A stretch of 64,000 nt of DNA from positions 248,001-312,000 of the forward strand of contig JAWLGZ010000004.1 in assembly GCA_041690635.1 (NCBI GenBank), read 5' to 3'. Both the position numbers and the translations under genes were made by a program. The notes beneath the pieces are model-generated. The model was not told the DNA's origin. It was given only the letters and a program-made list of their open reading frames with translations, and did not search any database. This document shows positions 31,733-40,418 of the stretch, piece after piece (the stretch's first letter is position 1; every line of letters begins with the position of its first letter). Source of the stretch: JAWLGZ01 sp041690635 (GTDB taxonomy: Bacteria; Pseudomonadota; Gammaproteobacteria; Thiohalomonadales; Thiohalomonadaceae).

Positions 31733-32340
31733 ACCGCCCGCACGGTTTCACCCTGCTCGAGTTGCTGGTGGCGGTCGCTGTCTTCGCCGTCCTGTCCGTG
31801 CTCACCTACAGTGGTTTGATGAGTGTGCTGCAGGCCCGTGCCGACACCCGCCAGGCCGCCGAACGCCTGACCGCCGTTCAGCAGGCGGTATCACTGCTGG
31901 TCCGGGACCTGCGCCAGATCGCCCAGCGCCCGGTACGGGACGAATACGGCGACACCCGCCCCCCCTTGCTCGGTGCCGCCGATGGCGATCCATTACTGGA
32001 ACTCAGTCGTGGCGGCTGGTCCAATCCAACGGAGCTGCCGCGTAGCGCGCTGCAGCGGATCACCTATCGACTCAATGAGGACCAGCTGGAGCGCAGCAGT
32101 TGGCATGTACTGGATCGAACACCCGGCGCGACCGCGTACCAGGCCACCGTGCTGGACGGAGTGACCGATCTGCGGCTGCGTTTCCTGGATGAACAGCACC
32201 AGTGGGTCGAGCGCTGGCCCGCCCCCTCCCTCGAAGGCGCAGCGATGAACCCGCTACCCCTGGCCATCGAGGTCACCCTGGAACTGGCCGACTGGGGAGA
32301 GATCACCCGTATCGTCCGGCTTGCCGGGGGGGATGCATGA
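31729..32340 (+). CDS. gspJ: Minor pseudopilin GspJ (203 aa)
   Basis: HGFTLLELLVAVAVFAVLSVL is the prepilin signal. VQQAVSLLVRDLRQIAQRPVRD and DGVTDLRLRFLDE are typical GspJ segments. It forms the GspI-J-K tip complex. The stop overlaps gspK. Confidence 0.92.
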   Translation: MNRPHGFTLLELLVAVAVFAVLSVLTYSGLMSVLQARADTRQAAERLTAVQQAVSLLVRDLRQIAQRPVRDEYGDTRPPLLGAADGDPLLELSRGGWSNPTELPRSALQRITYRLNEDQLERSSWHVLDRTPGATAYQATVLDGVTDLRLRFLDEQHQWVERWPAPSLEGAAMNPLPLAIEVTLELADWGEITRIVRLAGGDA

Positions 32341-33272
32341 TGCGTGGCAGGTCCGGTCAATATGGTGTTGCCCTGATCACCGCACTGCTGGTGGTCGCGC
32401 TCGCCACTGCCGCAGCCGTGTCGATGGCCTCCCACGGGCAACTCGACCTGCGCCGCAGCGGGAACCTGCTGCAGGCGGATCAGATCTGGCTCTACGCGCT
32501 CGGTGTGGAGGACTGGGCAGCCCAGGTGCTGCGCCGGGACCGGGAGGATGGGGAGGTGGACCACCGGGACGAGGATTGGGCCACCCAGTTGCCGCCCATC
32601 CCGGTGGAGGGAGGGGCCGTGAGCGGATTCATCGAGGAGCTCGACGGCCGTTTCAATCTGAACAATGTGGTCGGAGGCGACGGAAAGGTGAGCACGAATG
32701 ATCTGGCACAGCTCGGGCGGCTCCTCGATGCCCTCGGGCTGGAACCCCGGCTGGCCAACGCCGTTGCCGACTGGATCGATGCCGATATCGATCCCATGCT
32801 GCCGGACGGCGCGGAAGACGATGCCTACCTGCGCCTCAACCCTGCTTATCGCACTGCCAACCGCCCCATGACCCACGTCAGTGAGCTGCGCCTGGTGGCC
32901 GGCTTCACCCCGGAGGTCTACGCCACCCTGCGGCCCCATGTCACAGCGCTTCCTGGGTGGACTGCGGTGAACGTCAACACCGCCACCCCGGCAGTGCTGC
33001 GGTCCCTGGTGGAGGGGATCACCGAACAAGAGGCGGAGCAGCTTGTCGCCGATCGCGGTGATGAGGGGTACAGCGACACGCAGGCCTTTCTTGCACACGA
33101 CGTGCTGGCCGCCCGGGAGATTGATGCGCGCCGGCTGTCCGTCGGGAGCCGGCACTTTGTGGTAACGTCTCAAATTCGTTTCGACCGGCTGAAAACCGTG
33201 CAACAGAGTCTCCTGCGCCGCGCCGACAACGGCAGTTCTGAAACCCTCTGGCGTATGCAGGGAGTGCATTGA
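32337..33272 (+). CDS. gspK: Minor pseudopilin GspK (311 aa)
   Basis: The N-terminus QYGVALITALLVVALATA lacks the Glu at +5 found in the other pseudopilins, as is normal for GspK. The large alpha domain has GRFNLNNVV, VADWIDAD and the VNVNTATPAVLRSL fold. It caps the pseudopilus tip. ATG 32337 overlaps the gspJ stop. The longer open frame upstream lies inside gspJ. Confidence 0.92.
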   Translation: MMRGRSGQYGVALITALLVVALATAAAVSMASHGQLDLRRSGNLLQADQIWLYALGVEDWAAQVLRRDREDGEVDHRDEDWATQLPPIPVEGGAVSGFIEELDGRFNLNNVVGGDGKVSTNDLAQLGRLLDALGLEPRLANAVADWIDADIDPMLPDGAEDDAYLRLNPAYRTANRPMTHVSELRLVAGFTPEVYATLRPHVTALPGWTAVNVNTATPAVLRSLVEGITEQEAEQLVADRGDEGYSDTQAFLAHDVLAAREIDARRLSVGSRHFVVTSQIRFDRLKTVQQSLLRRADNGSSETLWRMQGVH

Positions 33273-34495
33273 TGGCGGGAACGCTCCATCTCCGACTGCT
33301 CAGCGGTAACCGGCCCGCGGAGGCTGCCTGGTGCGTGCGTGCCCCGGATGCCCCCCTTCAGGTTGTTAAAGGCACGCTGAGCGAGGCAGCAGCTGCCTCC
33401 GTCGGGCACCGCGTGGTGGTGCTCGTCCCGGCCGCCGACGTGCTCCTGACCCAGGTCACCCTACCGACGCGCCAGCGTCAGCGCCTGTTGAAAGCGGTAC
33501 CGTACGCACTGGAGGAACAGTTGGCCGAGGAGGTGGAGTCACTCCACTTCGCCCTCGGCCGGCGAGATGCCGCTGGCCGGATTGCAGTCGCCGTGGTCAC
33601 CCGTAGCCGCATGGACGCGTGGCTCGAGCGGCTGTGGGGGGCGGGGCTGCAGCCGTCCGTGCTGATCCCCGACAGCCTCGGCGTGCCGGTCGAGCCCGGA
33701 CAGTGGTCCCTGCTGGTTGAGGAGGAGACCGCCATCCTTCGATGTACACCGGATGAGGCCCACCTCCTCCCTCTGCCCCTCCCCGCTCCGTTGCTGGCCG
33801 AACGGCTCGCAGCGGGGGAAGCGCCCGCACATGTGAATGTCTATACCGCCACGGGGGCCGAGCCACCTGAAGAACTGGTGCGCTTCTGTTCGGAGCATCA
33901 TCTCGAACTGAAATCGATTGCCTGCAACAACCCCCTTGAGATGCTCACGCCCGGACTCGAGCACGGGCCGGCGCTCAACCTGCTGCAGGGTGAATACGCC
34001 CGTACCGAGAAGAAGGAGCAGGCATCCTGGCGCCCGTGGTTGCCGGCTGCGGCACTGTTCGCTGCGGTGGCGCTCCTGCAGACCGGTATGCTGGCCGCAG
34101 ACCACCACCGCCTGAGTCGCGAGGCGGGACAACTGGCCGAGGCGATCGACGACACCTACCGCCGGGCATTTCCCGAGGCCACACGGGTGGTTGCAGCGCA
34201 AATACAGATGGAGCGCCAGTTGACACTCCTGCGGAGCGGCGGTGCACAGGATCGGTTCACGACCCTGCTGGCTGATACGGCCCCGGTGCTTCACCGTACC
34301 CCCGGTCTCGAACTGCGCGGCATGCGCTACGGTGAAGGAACCCTGGAGATCGATCTACGGCTCGCCGACTTGCGTGCCCTGGACACGCTCAAGCAGGAGT
34401 TGGCTTCCACCGGTTTGACGATTGAAATCCAGGGGGCAAATGCACGCAACGGAGGGGTGGAGAGCCGCCTCATCATCCGGAGGGGGTCCGCATGA
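33272..34495 (+). CDS. gspL: Type II secretion assembly protein GspL (407 aa)
   Basis: A cytoplasmic actin-like domain (about 1-235; LTQVTLPTRQRQRLLKAVPY, YALEEQLAEEVE) that binds the GspE N-terminus, one membrane helix (LPAAALFAAVALLQTGMLAA) and a periplasmic ferredoxin-like domain with LELRGMRYGEGTLEIDLR that pairs with GspM. Start ATG 33272 overlaps the gspK TGA by one base; TTG 33269 is the alternative. Confidence 0.9.
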   Translation: MAGTLHLRLLSGNRPAEAAWCVRAPDAPLQVVKGTLSEAAAASVGHRVVVLVPAADVLLTQVTLPTRQRQRLLKAVPYALEEQLAEEVESLHFALGRRDAAGRIAVAVVTRSRMDAWLERLWGAGLQPSVLIPDSLGVPVEPGQWSLLVEEETAILRCTPDEAHLLPLPLPAPLLAERLAAGEAPAHVNVYTATGAEPPEELVRFCSEHHLELKSIACNNPLEMLTPGLEHGPALNLLQGEYARTEKKEQASWRPWLPAAALFAAVALLQTGMLAADHHRLSREAGQLAEAIDDTYRRAFPEATRVVAAQIQMERQLTLLRSGGAQDRFTTLLADTAPVLHRTPGLELRGMRYGEGTLEIDLRLADLRALDTLKQELASTGLTIEIQGANARNGGVESRLIIRRGSA

Positions 34496-34974
34496 ACCGG
34501 TACTGGAGCACCCTGCAGCCCAGGGAGCGGCGGATCGTCCTCATCGGCGCAACGCTGCTGCTCGTGCTGGGCGTCTACGCCCTCATCTGGGCACCGCTCA
34601 CCGAGCGCACCGCCACGCTGCGGGAGAACGTCCGCGCAGAACGCGAGACGCTCGACTGGATGCGGCAGGCCGCTTCCGAGGTCACCCGTCTGCGCGGGCG
34701 GGCAGCGCCTGCGGGCGCTGCAGGGGGACCCTTGCTCACCCGCGTTGACACCGCGGCACGTAGCCACGGTCTGGCCGACGCGCTCAAGCGGGTGCAGCCG
34801 GAGGGCAGTGACAACATCCGCGTCTGGCTCGAGGGGGCGTCGTTTGACGCCGTACTGCGCTGGCTCCACGAGATTGCCGGCGGGGGCGTGCAGATCAGCG
34901 CCCTGGTGGTTGATCGCGCAGAGACACCGGGCAGTATTAACGCCCGCGTCACTCTGTCGGGGAGTGGCGGATGA
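34492..34974 (+). CDS. gspM: Type II secretion protein GspM (160 aa)
   Basis: Short cytoplasmic start with LQPRERRIVLIG, one membrane helix (ATLLLVLGVYALIWAPL), a helical linker and a ferredoxin-like periplasmic domain (ASFDAVLRWLHEIAGGGVQI). It works as partner and localiser of GspL. ATGA overlaps at both ends. Confidence 0.9.
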   Translation: MNRYWSTLQPRERRIVLIGATLLLVLGVYALIWAPLTERTATLRENVRAERETLDWMRQAASEVTRLRGRAAPAGAAGGPLLTRVDTAARSHGLADALKRVQPEGSDNIRVWLEGASFDAVLRWLHEIAGGGVQISALVVDRAETPGSINARVTLSGSGG

Positions 34975-35741
34975 AACAGATGCCCTGGCGACTGCTGGCC
35001 GTGGGCGCGATCACCTACCTGGTGGTCCTGATTGCCCTGTTTCCCGCCGGCCACGCGGTGGGCCTGATCGCACCCCGCCTGGCGCCGGCCGGGCTATCAC
35101 TGGCCGCACACGGAATCACCGGAACGGTGTGGTCCGGCAGCGCGGAGACGGTCTCCGTGAACGGCACCTACGCGGGCCAGGTGGAGTGGCGGCTGCGCCT
35201 GCTTTCTTTGATTACCGGACGAGTCGGCATCGATTGGCAGGCACGCCTCGGGGATGAGGGACACGCGGCCGGGCGAAGCCGCATCGCCCCGGACGGCACG
35301 ATGACCATTCAGGGGCTGGAGGCGACGGTGACCGCCGAGGCAGCCTACGCCCGTTTCCCTTATCTCCCGGTCGTCCCCACCGGCGAACTGACCCTCTCCT
35401 TGTCCGAACTGCGCATCGAGCAGGGGCGGCCAACCGGCGCCACCGGTCAGGTCGCCTGGAGTGAGGCGGGATTGTCCGCTCCGCAACCGCTTCGGTTCGG
35501 CGAGCTGCGCCTCGCGCTCGAAACCTCACCCCAAGGTGAAATCATCGGGCGGTTTGCCGATGGTGGCGGACCGCTGCAGACCGAAGGCACCGTGACGTTG
35601 TCACCGGAGGGCCAGTATCGTCTCGACCTCTTGCTAACCCCCGCTCCGGATGCCGAAAACTCGCTTAAACAAGGACTGATGCTGGTGGGGCGTCCCGATG
35701 CCCGCGGCCGCGCCCGATTGCAGTTGAACGGGCAGATTTGA
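34971..35741 (+). CDS. gspN: Type II secretion protein GspN (256 aa)
   Basis: One N-terminal membrane helix (LAVGAITYLVVLIALFPAGHA) then the GspN pattern GITGTVWSGSAETVSVNG and QGLEATVTAEAAYA, ending with LMLVGRPDARGRARLQLNG. GspN is an accessory subunit present in only part of the T2SS operons. The stop overlaps the rhombosortase start. Confidence 0.9.
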   Translation: MKQMPWRLLAVGAITYLVVLIALFPAGHAVGLIAPRLAPAGLSLAAHGITGTVWSGSAETVSVNGTYAGQVEWRLRLLSLITGRVGIDWQARLGDEGHAAGRSRIAPDGTMTIQGLEATVTAEAAYARFPYLPVVPTGELTLSLSELRIEQGRPTGATGQVAWSEAGLSAPQPLRFGELRLALETSPQGEIIGRFADGGGPLQTEGTVTLSPEGQYRLDLLLTPAPDAENSLKQGLMLVGRPDARGRARLQLNGQI

Positions 35742-36355
35742 TGTGGAGGCGGTGGTCGCTACCGTTGACCCTTGCCCTCCTCTCCCTTGCCGCGGCACTG
35801 CTCTTCGGCCAACCCGACGAACTGCTCCGGTATGAACGGGCGGCGGTGGCCGGCGGTGCCGTGTGGCGCCTGCTGACGGCCCACCTCACCCACTTGGGCT
35901 GGTATCACCTGGCGCTCAACCTCGCCGGACTTGCCGTGATCTGGCCGCTGGTAGGACGGTATCTGCAGGGGGGCCGGGGGTGGCTTGCGGCCCTTGGCGG
36001 CAGCGTGGGGACCACACTCGGATTGTATCTGCTGCGCCCCGAGATCCTGTGGTATGTGGGCCTGTCGGGACTGCTCCATGGGCTGCTCGCCGCCGGCGCC
36101 GTCGCCGCACTGCGGCGTGAGCGGCTCGAACCGAGCCTGTTGCTGGCGTTTCTTGCGGCAAAACTGGCGTGGGAACAGTGGGCCGGCCCACTGCCCGGCT
36201 CCACGCTTGCCGGGCCCGTGGTGGTCGATTCCCACCTGTTCGGTACGCTGGGCGGACTCCTGATCGGTACCTTGTTCCTTGCCGCCCAGTCCCCTCGCCT
36301 CTCCCTAACAACTCACCACAGAGACACAGAGGAGACGGAGAGGAATCGATCCTGA
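35741..36355 (+). CDS. rrtA: Rhombosortase, rhomboid-family intramembrane protease (204 aa)
   Basis: A six-helix rhomboid core with the catalytic serine in YVGLSGLLHG (about residue 108) and the histidine in VVDSHLFGTLGG (about 165). HLTHLGWYHLALNLAG is the loop shared with other rhomboids. Rhombosortases cut GlyGly-CTERM tails so that T2SS cargo can be released or attached. The protease at 28226 has this tail and is in the same operon. ATG 35741 overlaps the gspN stop by one base. The last 14 residues (TTHHRDTEETERNRS region) are encoded by an intergenic CACAGAG repeat, so the original stop codon was probably lost. Confidence 0.88.
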   Translation: MWRRWSLPLTLALLSLAAALLFGQPDELLRYERAAVAGGAVWRLLTAHLTHLGWYHLALNLAGLAVIWPLVGRYLQGGRGWLAALGGSVGTTLGLYLLRPEILWYVGLSGLLHGLLAAGAVAALRRERLEPSLLLAFLAAKLAWEQWAGPLPGSTLAGPVVVDSHLFGTLGGLLIGTLFLAAQSPRLSLTTHHRDTEETERNRS

Positions 36356-36450
36356 GCGGGAGTGAACCTCACCGGTAGTGGGGTGTACTTCTGAAAATCA
36401 CCACAAGAGGCACAGTGAACAAATGTTCGCCCTCTGTGCCTCTGTGGTGA
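36314..36450. repeat. Intergenic CACAGAG-type repeats with a long hairpin
   Basis: One arm-like run (CACCACAGAGACACAGAGG, 36314-36332) is inside the rhombosortase 3' end. A second unit at 36398-36450 is a complete inverted repeat: ATCACCACAAGAGGCACAG against CTGTGCCTCTGTGGTGA, around GTGAAC/GTTCGC. In RNA this is a long stem between two convergent genes and could end transcription from both sides. Confidence 0.7.
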
Positions 36451-36458
36451 AATAGGCG

Positions 36459-38171
36459 TTAAACCGCCAGGCCGGGATTCGACTCATTGAGCTTGATCCG
36501 CGGCGCATCCACCTTCTCCAGTCGGACCACCTTGCGCTGGCGCAGGTAGTCGGCGACTGCATCCCAAACCGGGGTGCCGTCGAGCGGCTGTGCCACGCTG
36601 GCCCACCCGGCCACCACGTAGTGCTTCTTCGCGTCGATGGCCTTGCCGTTCAACTCCATGGCGGAGATGCGCTGGCCCATCGGCGCCTCCGGGTTGATGG
36701 CGTACTGCAGGCCGCCGACCCGCACCATGTCGCCGCCCTGCTGATAGTAAGGATCGGCGTTGAACAGGTTGTCGGCCACATCCTCCAGGATGGTCTTGAT
36801 CATCTCGCCGCTCATCTCGTTGCGGGTCACTGTCGGATAGGTGATGGCGGTCTGCGTCATCACATGCTCGAAGGTGATCGGCTCGCCGGGCAGCACGGAA
36901 ACGCCCCAGCGGAACCCCGGCGAGAGCGCAATCTGGGCATCCTGCGTGGCGATGAGGGCATCGACGATCAACTGGTCGAAGGTGCCGTTGAAATTGCCGC
37001 GCCGATAGAGCAGTTCGTCGCTGACCGCGAGTTCCTCGTTCAGCTTGTCCAGATAGGGTGCCCGCACGGTTTCAATGTGGGTAGCCATCTCCGCATCCGG
37101 TTCCAGCAGGTTGGCGAACACCGGCAACTGTTTGAAGCGGAAGTCACGCACCTTGCCGCCACGCACGTCGAAATCGAGCACGCTGAGGAACTTGGTATTG
37201 GAGCCGGAGTTGATCACCAGCGTCTTGCCGCCGGCGTTGCTCACCGCCACCGGGCGCGGGACTGCGTCATGCGTATGACCGCCCATGATGGCATCGATGC
37301 CGGTCACCCGACCGGCCATCTTCAGGTCCACGTCCATACCGTTGTGTGACAGCACGACCACCACCTGGGCACCTTTCGCCCGTGCGTCGTTCACCGTCTC
37401 CTGCATCTCCTGCTCCCGGACGCCGAAACTCCAGTCCGGAATCATGTAGCGCGGATTGGCGATGGGCGTGTAGGGGAAGCCCTGGCCGATGATGGCCACC
37501 GGCACACCGTTCATCTCGCGCATCACGTAGGGCTTGAACACCCGTTCGCCCCACTCGTTGTCGAACACGTTCTGGGCGACGAAATCGATGTGGCCGGCGA
37601 AATCATTCTCGATGATTTCAACCACCCGCTCCGCGCCGAAGGTCATCTCCCAGTGCGGGGTCATGACATCCACCCCAAGCAGCTTCTGTGCATCGACCAT
37701 GTCCTGGGCGTTGGTCCACAGCGAGGTCGCGGACCCCTGCCAGGTGTCGCCGCCGTCCAGCAGCAGCGCACCGGGACGGTCGGCCCGCAGCCGCTTCACC
37801 AGTGTGGAGAGGTGCGCAAATCCGCCCACTTTGCCGTACTTGCGTGCTGCCTCGGCAAAATCGAGATAGGTAAAAGCGTGCGCCTCGGGCGTATTTGGCG
37901 CGATGCCGAAATGGGAGAGGAAGTTCCCCCCCACCAAGTGAGGCGCCTTGCCGCGCATGGATGCAATGCCGAGATTGATGTTCGGCTCACGGAACCAGAC
38001 CGGCAGCAGCTGGGCATGGCAGTCGGTGTAGTGCAGCAGTGATACGTTTCCAAAGGCCGGCAAATCGTAAGGGTCCCCCGCGGCAGCCCCGGCTACCCGG
38101 GGACCGAGCCCGAAACCGGCCACGCCTGCGGCGGCGAGGACCTGGAGAAATTCGCGTCGCGAGAGGTTCAT
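36459..38171 (-). CDS. soxB: Thiosulfohydrolase SoxB (570 aa)
   Basis: Hydrolyses the sulfone group off SoxY-bound thiosulfate in the periplasm. The N-terminus has a twin-arginine signal (SRREFLQVLAAAGVAG). Di-manganese ligand motifs are seen: HYTDCHAQ, LDGGDTWQGS, LSHNGMD and MGGHTHD. The protein is full length for the family. Start ATG 38171 removes a 110-residue open extension that overlaps a terminator. It is separated from soxZ by 161 bp holding a strong terminator, so it may have its own promoter or depend on read-through. Confidence 0.94.
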   Translation of the reverse strand: MNLSRREFLQVLAAAGVAGFGLGPRVAGAAAGDPYDLPAFGNVSLLHYTDCHAQLLPVWFREPNINLGIASMRGKAPHLVGGNFLSHFGIAPNTPEAHAFTYLDFAEAARKYGKVGGFAHLSTLVKRLRADRPGALLLDGGDTWQGSATSLWTNAQDMVDAQKLLGVDVMTPHWEMTFGAERVVEIIENDFAGHIDFVAQNVFDNEWGERVFKPYVMREMNGVPVAIIGQGFPYTPIANPRYMIPDWSFGVREQEMQETVNDARAKGAQVVVVLSHNGMDVDLKMAGRVTGIDAIMGGHTHDAVPRPVAVSNAGGKTLVINSGSNTKFLSVLDFDVRGGKVRDFRFKQLPVFANLLEPDAEMATHIETVRAPYLDKLNEELAVSDELLYRRGNFNGTFDQLIVDALIATQDAQIALSPGFRWGVSVLPGEPITFEHVMTQTAITYPTVTRNEMSGEMIKTILEDVADNLFNADPYYQQGGDMVRVGGLQYAINPEAPMGQRISAMELNGKAIDAKKHYVVAGWASVAQPLDGTPVWDAVADYLRQRKVVRLEKVDAPRIKLNESNPGLAV

Positions 38172-38211
38172 GCAGCTCTCCTGATGACTGAAATCGCTGG
38201 AAATGGGCAAT

Positions 38212-38241
38212 AAAAAGGGGCCGCGGCGGCGCCGCGGCCCC
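38212..38241 (-). terminator. Rho-independent terminator between soxZ and soxB
   Basis: GGGGCCGCGGC, GGC loop, GCCGCGGCCCC make a perfect 11-bp GC stem (38217-38241). In the direction of the sox genes it is followed by TTTTTATTG. It lies 45 bp before the soxB start. Confidence 0.85.
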
Positions 38242-38332
38242 TGTTCTTTACAACCACCTGCCCGCCGGGGCCGAAGCTTCAGGCAGCGGGTCGGTAGTGA
38301 GACCTGACCTTGAACAGACCTGGGAGGTCTGG

Positions 38333-38647
38333 TTACCGGATCTGGGTCTCGGTGGCGTCGCTTTCGCCTTTGTTGTCCGTCCAACTCAAGCGGACAGTAT
38401 CGCCCGCCTTCGCGCCGGAAAACTCGAACGCAACGTACGGGTTCTTGGAGATAGCCGAACCCCAGTGGGCGGTCATCACCTCGTTCTCGTTGTGCTCGCA
38501 CTTCACCTCCTGGATGAAGTGAGCGGGAATGGCCTTGCCGGTCTTCTTGTCCTTACGCAGACCGGTTTCCATCTCGTGTTTGATAAGCGCCTTCACCTCG
38601 GTGACATCACCTTTGAGCGCGGCGCGGACCTTGATGCTATCTGCCAT
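38333..38647 (-). CDS. soxZ: Sulfur-oxidation protein SoxZ (104 aa)
   Basis: Immunoglobulin-like partner of SoxY, needed to form the substrate carrier. Motifs KVRAALKGDVTEVKALIKH, MKTG-like METGLRKDKKTGKAIPAHFI and VTAHWGSAISKNPYVAFEF. No signal peptide: SoxZ is exported bound to SoxY, which has one. It begins 22 bp after soxY, behind GGAGGATTC. Confidence 0.95.
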   Translation of the reverse strand: MADSIKVRAALKGDVTEVKALIKHEMETGLRKDKKTGKAIPAHFIQEVKCEHNENEVMTAHWGSAISKNPYVAFEFSGAKAGDTVRLSWTDNKGESDATETQIR

Positions 38648-38669
38648 GTCTGAATCCTCCGGAAATCGA

Positions 38670-39134
38670 TTAGCCGCCGCAGCCGCCGATGGTGACCTTC
38701 ACTTCCTTACGGGCGCTGTACATCTTGCCCCCGGCCTTGACCACCGCGATGACGTTGGAGGTCTGACTCATCTTGATCCGGGTGGAGACGTCCGGCCTGG
38801 CATTGGAGGTCAGGTTGAAGGTGGCCGCCAGCGGCGTGCCGTTCTTCTCCACCACCAGAGAGATGGCCTCAACCCCGGCCATACCGGCCGAGATGCTGAC
38901 CGGCACCACCGCGCCGTTCTCGGCGATATCGGGGGCCTTGATCTGGATGTCGGAGCTCGGCTCGGTCAGATCGCCGCCGAACAGCCCGTTCAGGGCATCA
39001 CCCACGCTCTTGGCCTCGAAGGCCCCTTGCGGCCAGGCGGCAAGAACCTGGCGCGGTGCCAGCAGGCCGGCCCCCACGGCTACCGCCAGCGTGCCGCCGG
39101 CTACGGTGCCTTTCAAAAAGAGTCTGCGTTTCAT
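38670..39134 (-). CDS. soxY: Sulfur carrier protein SoxY (154 aa)
   Basis: Twin-arginine-type signal (MKRRLFLKGTVAGGTLAVAVG) and the C-terminal swinging arm IGGCGG, whose Cys carries the sulfur substrate as a thiosulfonate or persulfide. Start ATG 39134 follows AAGGAGACAACG. Confidence 0.95.
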   Translation of the reverse strand: MKRRLFLKGTVAGGTLAVAVGAGLLAPRQVLAAWPQGAFEAKSVGDALNGLFGGDLTEPSSDIQIKAPDIAENGAVVPVSISAGMAGVEAISLVVEKNGTPLAATFNLTSNARPDVSTRIKMSQTSNVIAVVKAGGKMYSARKEVKVTIGGCGG

Positions 39135-39159
39135 CAGTCGTTGTCTCCTTATCGGATCG

Positions 39160-39987
39160 TCACTTGCGGGCGCCCGGCCCATTCAGCGGAATGCCATTGC
39201 TCATGTGAGTGACGAAGTACTCCAGGTTGCGGTACTCCTCACTCTGAGGCTTGAACGGCTTGGCACGCACCTGGCTATTGCAACCGGTGAAGCGCCGATG
39301 CAGCGTCCCGATCTCACCCCACTTGGCACGGTAGACCGGCCAGTGAGTGGTCTGCCCGAGCGCCATACTCAGCTTTTCGGAGCGGACCATCTGCCCGGCG
39401 TTGTCGAAATGGCAAGTGCTGCAGGCGAAGTTGAGCTGCCCGCGGCGGGCGAAATAGAACTGCTTGCCTTTTTCATATGCCTCGATGGCGCCCGGATCAT
39501 TCGGGACCACCACGTTGGTGATCTTACCGCGAGAGGTGTAGGCCATGTAAGCCAGTACCTGGGCAATTTGGCCTTTCATGTAGCCGAACGGCTTTTCGCC
39601 ATTCGCCTCACGGCACTGGTTGATGGCCAGAGCCAACGTCATCACCTTGCCCTGTTTGGCGTCCCAGTGCGGGTACTGGTCGGCAATGCCGATACCGCCA
39701 TTGGGGAAGCAGTCCGCCAGGCTCTTGCCGTTGGCAAACGGCGTCTCGAACAGCGCCTGGCCTTTGTCGATGTCGGGCTCGTAGGGCGGGAAGTCCTCGA
39801 TCGCTTCCCAGTTCTGGCGGGCCGATTCATCGATCGAGTAGACGCCGTCTTTGAAGGCGGTCAGTTCGATGCCGGGGAACTTCTTCTTGAAGTAATCCTG
39901 ATAGGATTGCAGGTCCTCCTTCGGACCCGCCTGCGCGGCGAGCGGGAGCGCCAGCGCCGCGGCAATGAGCAAAGACTTTGTTTTCAT
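39160..39987 (-). CDS. soxA: Diheme-type cytochrome SoxA with one CxxCH (275 aa)
   Basis: Joins thiosulfate to the SoxY cysteine together with SoxX. Signal peptide LLIAAALALPLAAQA. The heme site is CSTCH (about residues 189-193) and the heme-ligand cysteine is in RFTGCNSQ (about 236). The N-terminal first heme site of the Paracoccus type is missing (ADCFPN and NQCREA remain as a Cys pair), so this is the single-heme-motif form of SoxA. ATG 39987 is better spaced from GGAG than ATG 39993. Confidence 0.93.
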   Translation of the reverse strand: MKTKSLLIAAALALPLAAQAGPKEDLQSYQDYFKKKFPGIELTAFKDGVYSIDESARQNWEAIEDFPPYEPDIDKGQALFETPFANGKSLADCFPNGGIGIADQYPHWDAKQGKVMTLALAINQCREANGEKPFGYMKGQIAQVLAYMAYTSRGKITNVVVPNDPGAIEAYEKGKQFYFARRGQLNFACSTCHFDNAGQMVRSEKLSMALGQTTHWPVYRAKWGEIGTLHRRFTGCNSQVRAKPFKPQSEEYRNLEYFVTHMSNGIPLNGPGARK

Positions 39988-40013
39988 GCGCATATCTCCG
40001 GAAAATTGGGGCG

Positions 40014-40376
40014 TTACAGGGACCAGACGTACTCGACCACCTTGTCGAGTTCCTCGGACGAGAGGATCTCGTGCTTGCCGAACGGCGGCATTGAGGTGTT
40101 CGGGTTGGCTACCTGGGGGTCCCAGAGCTGGGCGCGTAATTTCGCCTTGTCCGGAAAACGCTGCTTCATCATCATCAAGGGTGGGCCAAAGGTCCCCGGG
40201 CTTTCGACGTTATCCATCATGTGGCAGGCCGCGCAGTTGCCTTTTCTGCGGTCGAGGGCGATTTTCTTGCCCTCCGCGACCATGTTGCCATCGGCCTGCG
40301 CTTGCTGTGCCGCGACCGGGCCGGAAACGACCACTGCCCCGAGCAGAAGCGCGCCCAAACGTACGCTTTTATGCAT
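40014..40376 (-). CDS. soxX: Cytochrome c SoxX (120 aa)
   Basis: Signal peptide (LGALLLGAVVVSGPVAAQ), one heme motif GNCAACHMM (about residues 46-54), the axial Met in NTSMPPFG and the GTFGPPL segment typical of SoxX. It forms the SoxXA complex and passes electrons on. ATG 40376 with GGAGGAG 8 bp upstream is chosen. Confidence 0.93.
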   Translation of the reverse strand: MHKSVRLGALLLGAVVVSGPVAAQQAQADGNMVAEGKKIALDRRKGNCAACHMMDNVESPGTFGPPLMMMKQRFPDKAKLRAQLWDPQVANPNTSMPPFGKHEILSSEELDKVVEYVWSL

Positions 40377-40418
40377 TATCACTCCTCCAGTTCTACACAG
40401 GTTTGCCGGGCTACCGGC

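Noticed and set aside
36398..36450. CRISPR repeat
   Set aside because: Single hairpin without array or cas genes; belongs to the CACAGAG repeat family.
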